This document shows, one piece after another, positions 62,261-64,000 of a DNA stretch of 64,000 nt. This stretch comes from Brassica napus. Taxonomy: Eukaryota > Streptophyta > Magnoliopsida > Brassicales > Brassicaceae. Every line of letters begins with the position of its first letter. Positions within the stretch are counted from its first letter, which is position 1. Location of the stretch: positions 22,442,423 to 22,506,422 of the forward strand of contig NC_063436.1 of NCBI RefSeq assembly GCF_020379485.1. The letters run 5' to 3'. The notes below the pieces were generated by a model. The model searched no databases. It was given only the letters and a program-made list of their open reading frames with translations, and had not been told where the DNA came from. The translations under genes were made by a program, and so were the position numbers.

Positions 62261-62591
62261 TTGTTGACTGTAGTCTACTTTAGTTATTAGTATAGTAATA
62301 CATTACTAAATCCATTTCGTCGTGGAGCTCTTCTATCCGTTTTTGCGAGCAGAGCAGCTTTTTGTTTTGTTGATGCTTCCAGAACAGCTTTTCTGATTTG
62401 TTTTCATCGGCGGTACGGTCGATTCTTCTCCTCTGGTACTCTTATCAATTTGATTTTGTCTCTGTTAGATTGCATAGTAGTAACTGTGAAGTTGGTTTAG
62501 CTACGAACTGTTTTAGGTTTTTTTTTTATGTTTTATTTTGCTTTAATTGGTTTCATCATATGATTATCTTTAGTTTAGGGATTTGGCAGAG

Positions 62592-63968
62592 ATGATAAAC
62601 GCGTCCGGGTTAACTCTAGCTCCCCCCAAATTTCACTTCCTATGGCGTTCACATCGTTTTGGTACACCTCAGAGAAGCTCTCAAGCTTTAGCTGTTCGTC
62701 GAGATGCTGCAGCTTGTCCTCTTCTTCAAAGGTAGTGTCTTTGCCCCTTGTTCGATTAAGCATATGACAGAAGATTTGTAATGGTGTGGTTGTTGTTGCA
62801 AATAGGGCTTGTTTAGCACTTTCTACACAAAGAAGCAATGCTATGATCGTCCGTGCCATGAGTGCTTCCTTTGGTGATATGTCAGACGATTCATCTGGTA
62901 AAATACTTAACTCTGACCTATACATGTTTCTAGGTTAAGCTAACTAGTAATGGCACTGACTGATTAGGACAAGGCCGGTCCTGAAATTTTGGGACTCTAG
63001 ACAATTTAGTGAAGGTTTTAATAAAAAAAGTTAAAAAAAAAATGTAATTTTTCTCAATTTTGTGGGGATTATAAGCCAATGTTTCGGCCCTGATCACGGA
63101 TAACCTCTGCGTTATACTTTAAAATGCTGTTTCTGCATTCCTTGGTGGTGAGATAGTTAAGGAGCTCCTGTGTTGAACTTGTTGTCAGTAAACGTAGCAT
63201 GTAATGCATAAATCTTAGTCATAACGATTACTCAAAGCATGGTGACTAAATAGTTCACTGTTACTTCCATATGTTCAGCTGTTTTCCCTCGGATCAATGT
63301 CAAAGACCCATACAAACGTCTTGGTATAAGCCGGATGGCCTCAGAAGACGAGATTCAAGGCGCGAGGAACTTTCTTATCCAGCAGTACGCTGGTCACAAA
63401 CCTAGTGTTGATGCGATCGAATCAGCTCACGACAAGATTATCATGCAGAAGTTCCATGAGAGGAAGAACCCGAAGATCGACATAAACAAGAAGGTCCGCC
63501 AAGTGAGACAGTCCAAAGTTGTGAGCTTTGTGTTCGACAGATTCCAAACTCCTCCCAATGCTTTCCTTGTCAAAACGGCAGTGACTTATGCAGTTCTCGG
63601 CGCTCTTACGGTTCTGTTCCCAACGGAAGAAGGACCCACTCTGCAGGTTTTGTTATCTGTGATAGCTACGTTTTACTTCATCCACCAAAGGCTGAAGAAG
63701 AAGCTCTGGTCTTTCCTTTACGGGTAATCAGCAAAGCTGATCATAATCGTGAAACTATTGCTATACCTTCTTGATTTTGGATTCGCAGCTGATCAGGTTA
63801 ATGATATTGTGAAACAGGACTGGTTCTTTTATCTTCTCCTGGCTGATTGGGACTTTCTTGATGGTGTCTGTGATCCCGCCCTTCATCAAAGGACCAAGAG
63901 GTTTCGAAGTCATGTCTTCGCTCTTAAGCTACGTTTTGCTTTGGGTGGCTTCGAGCTACCTTAGGTAG
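62592..63968 (+). CDS. CPP1/DUF3353 plastid membrane protein
   Basis: Four exons: 62592-62731, 62806-62897, 63279-63723, 63818-63968; 275 aa. The N-terminus (MINASGLTLAPPKFHFLWRS) looks like a plastid transit peptide. The J-like region reads DPYKRLGISRMASEDEIQGA and ESAHDKIIMQKFHERKNPKI, followed by three or four membrane helices (AVTYAVLGALTVLFP, LLSVIATFYFIHQR, FIFSWLIGTFLMVSVIPP, LLSYVLLWVASSYLR). The relative CPP1 chaperones protochlorophyllide oxidoreductase in chloroplast membranes; a related holdase role is inferred. Expected orthologue At3g51140. Exon 4 is complete, with TAG at 63966. Confidence 0.92.
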
Positions 63969-64000
63969 CATTCTAGCTCTTCTCTTTATCCCTTTTTGGG

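Overview
This window is plant nuclear DNA, almost certainly from Brassica or a close Brassicaceae relative. The evidence is intron-rich genes with GT-AG splicing, AT-rich spacers (poly-T, (TA)n), Helitrons and MITE-like foldbacks, and a gene order that follows, from memory and without any search, Arabidopsis chromosome 3 from about At3g50920 to At3g51140. I reconstructed gene models by hand; every internal junction I list keeps the reading frame.

Layout. 1-4.3 kb: two tandem copies of a lipid phosphate phosphatase epsilon gene (LPPE type; the first runs off the left edge) with a dead PPR gene between them. 4.8-5.4 kb: two MITE-like elements. 8.0-8.8 kb: a DUF4408 membrane protein. 9.5-11.1 kb: a poly-A retroposon with an 18-bp target duplication and a 456-codon ORF. 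13.8-15.4 kb: a BCS1-like AAA-ATPase. 15.8-20.5 kb: three minus-strand genes (PLP3-type phosducin-like protein, epoxide hydrolase, small basic organelle-type protein). 21.0-23.3 kb: an HMA-like gene and its dead tandem copy. 23.8-24.7 kb: thioredoxin h1. 25.9-29.1 kb: NERD1-type FG-GAP protein. 30.5-31.5 kb: a GATA factor. 33.0-36.6 kb: a DUF1640 coiled-coil protein and an At3g51100-like protein. 37.2-43.2 kb: a decayed CFIm25 (CPSF5) gene whose last intron holds a 5.2-kb Helitron. 47.1-52.7 kb: a large PHD-SWIB-Plus3-GYF-CCCH protein with a U12-type AT-AC intron. 54.8-56.2 kb: a second Helitron. 56.7-58.8 kb: inverted repeats, SINE-like and dimeric repeats. 59.1-61.7 kb: a UPF0183/PHAF1 homologue. 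62.2 kb: an unusual tRNA. 62.6-64.0 kb: a CPP1/DUF3353 plastid protein.

The genes do not form a pathway; this is a conserved ancestral block with ordinary housekeeping and signalling genes. Between them lie recent duplications and transposons. Some Arabidopsis neighbours that I remember (RTH between TRX h1 and NERD1, STY1 before the GATA gene) are not seen, which fits gene loss after polyploidy.

Most interesting: the tRNA with a Glu-like body but a CCC anticodon; the tandemly reiterated Helitron that carries an exon-like insert inside a dying CFIm25 gene; the AT-AC intron; and the retroposon with a long ORF but no recognised enzymatic domain.
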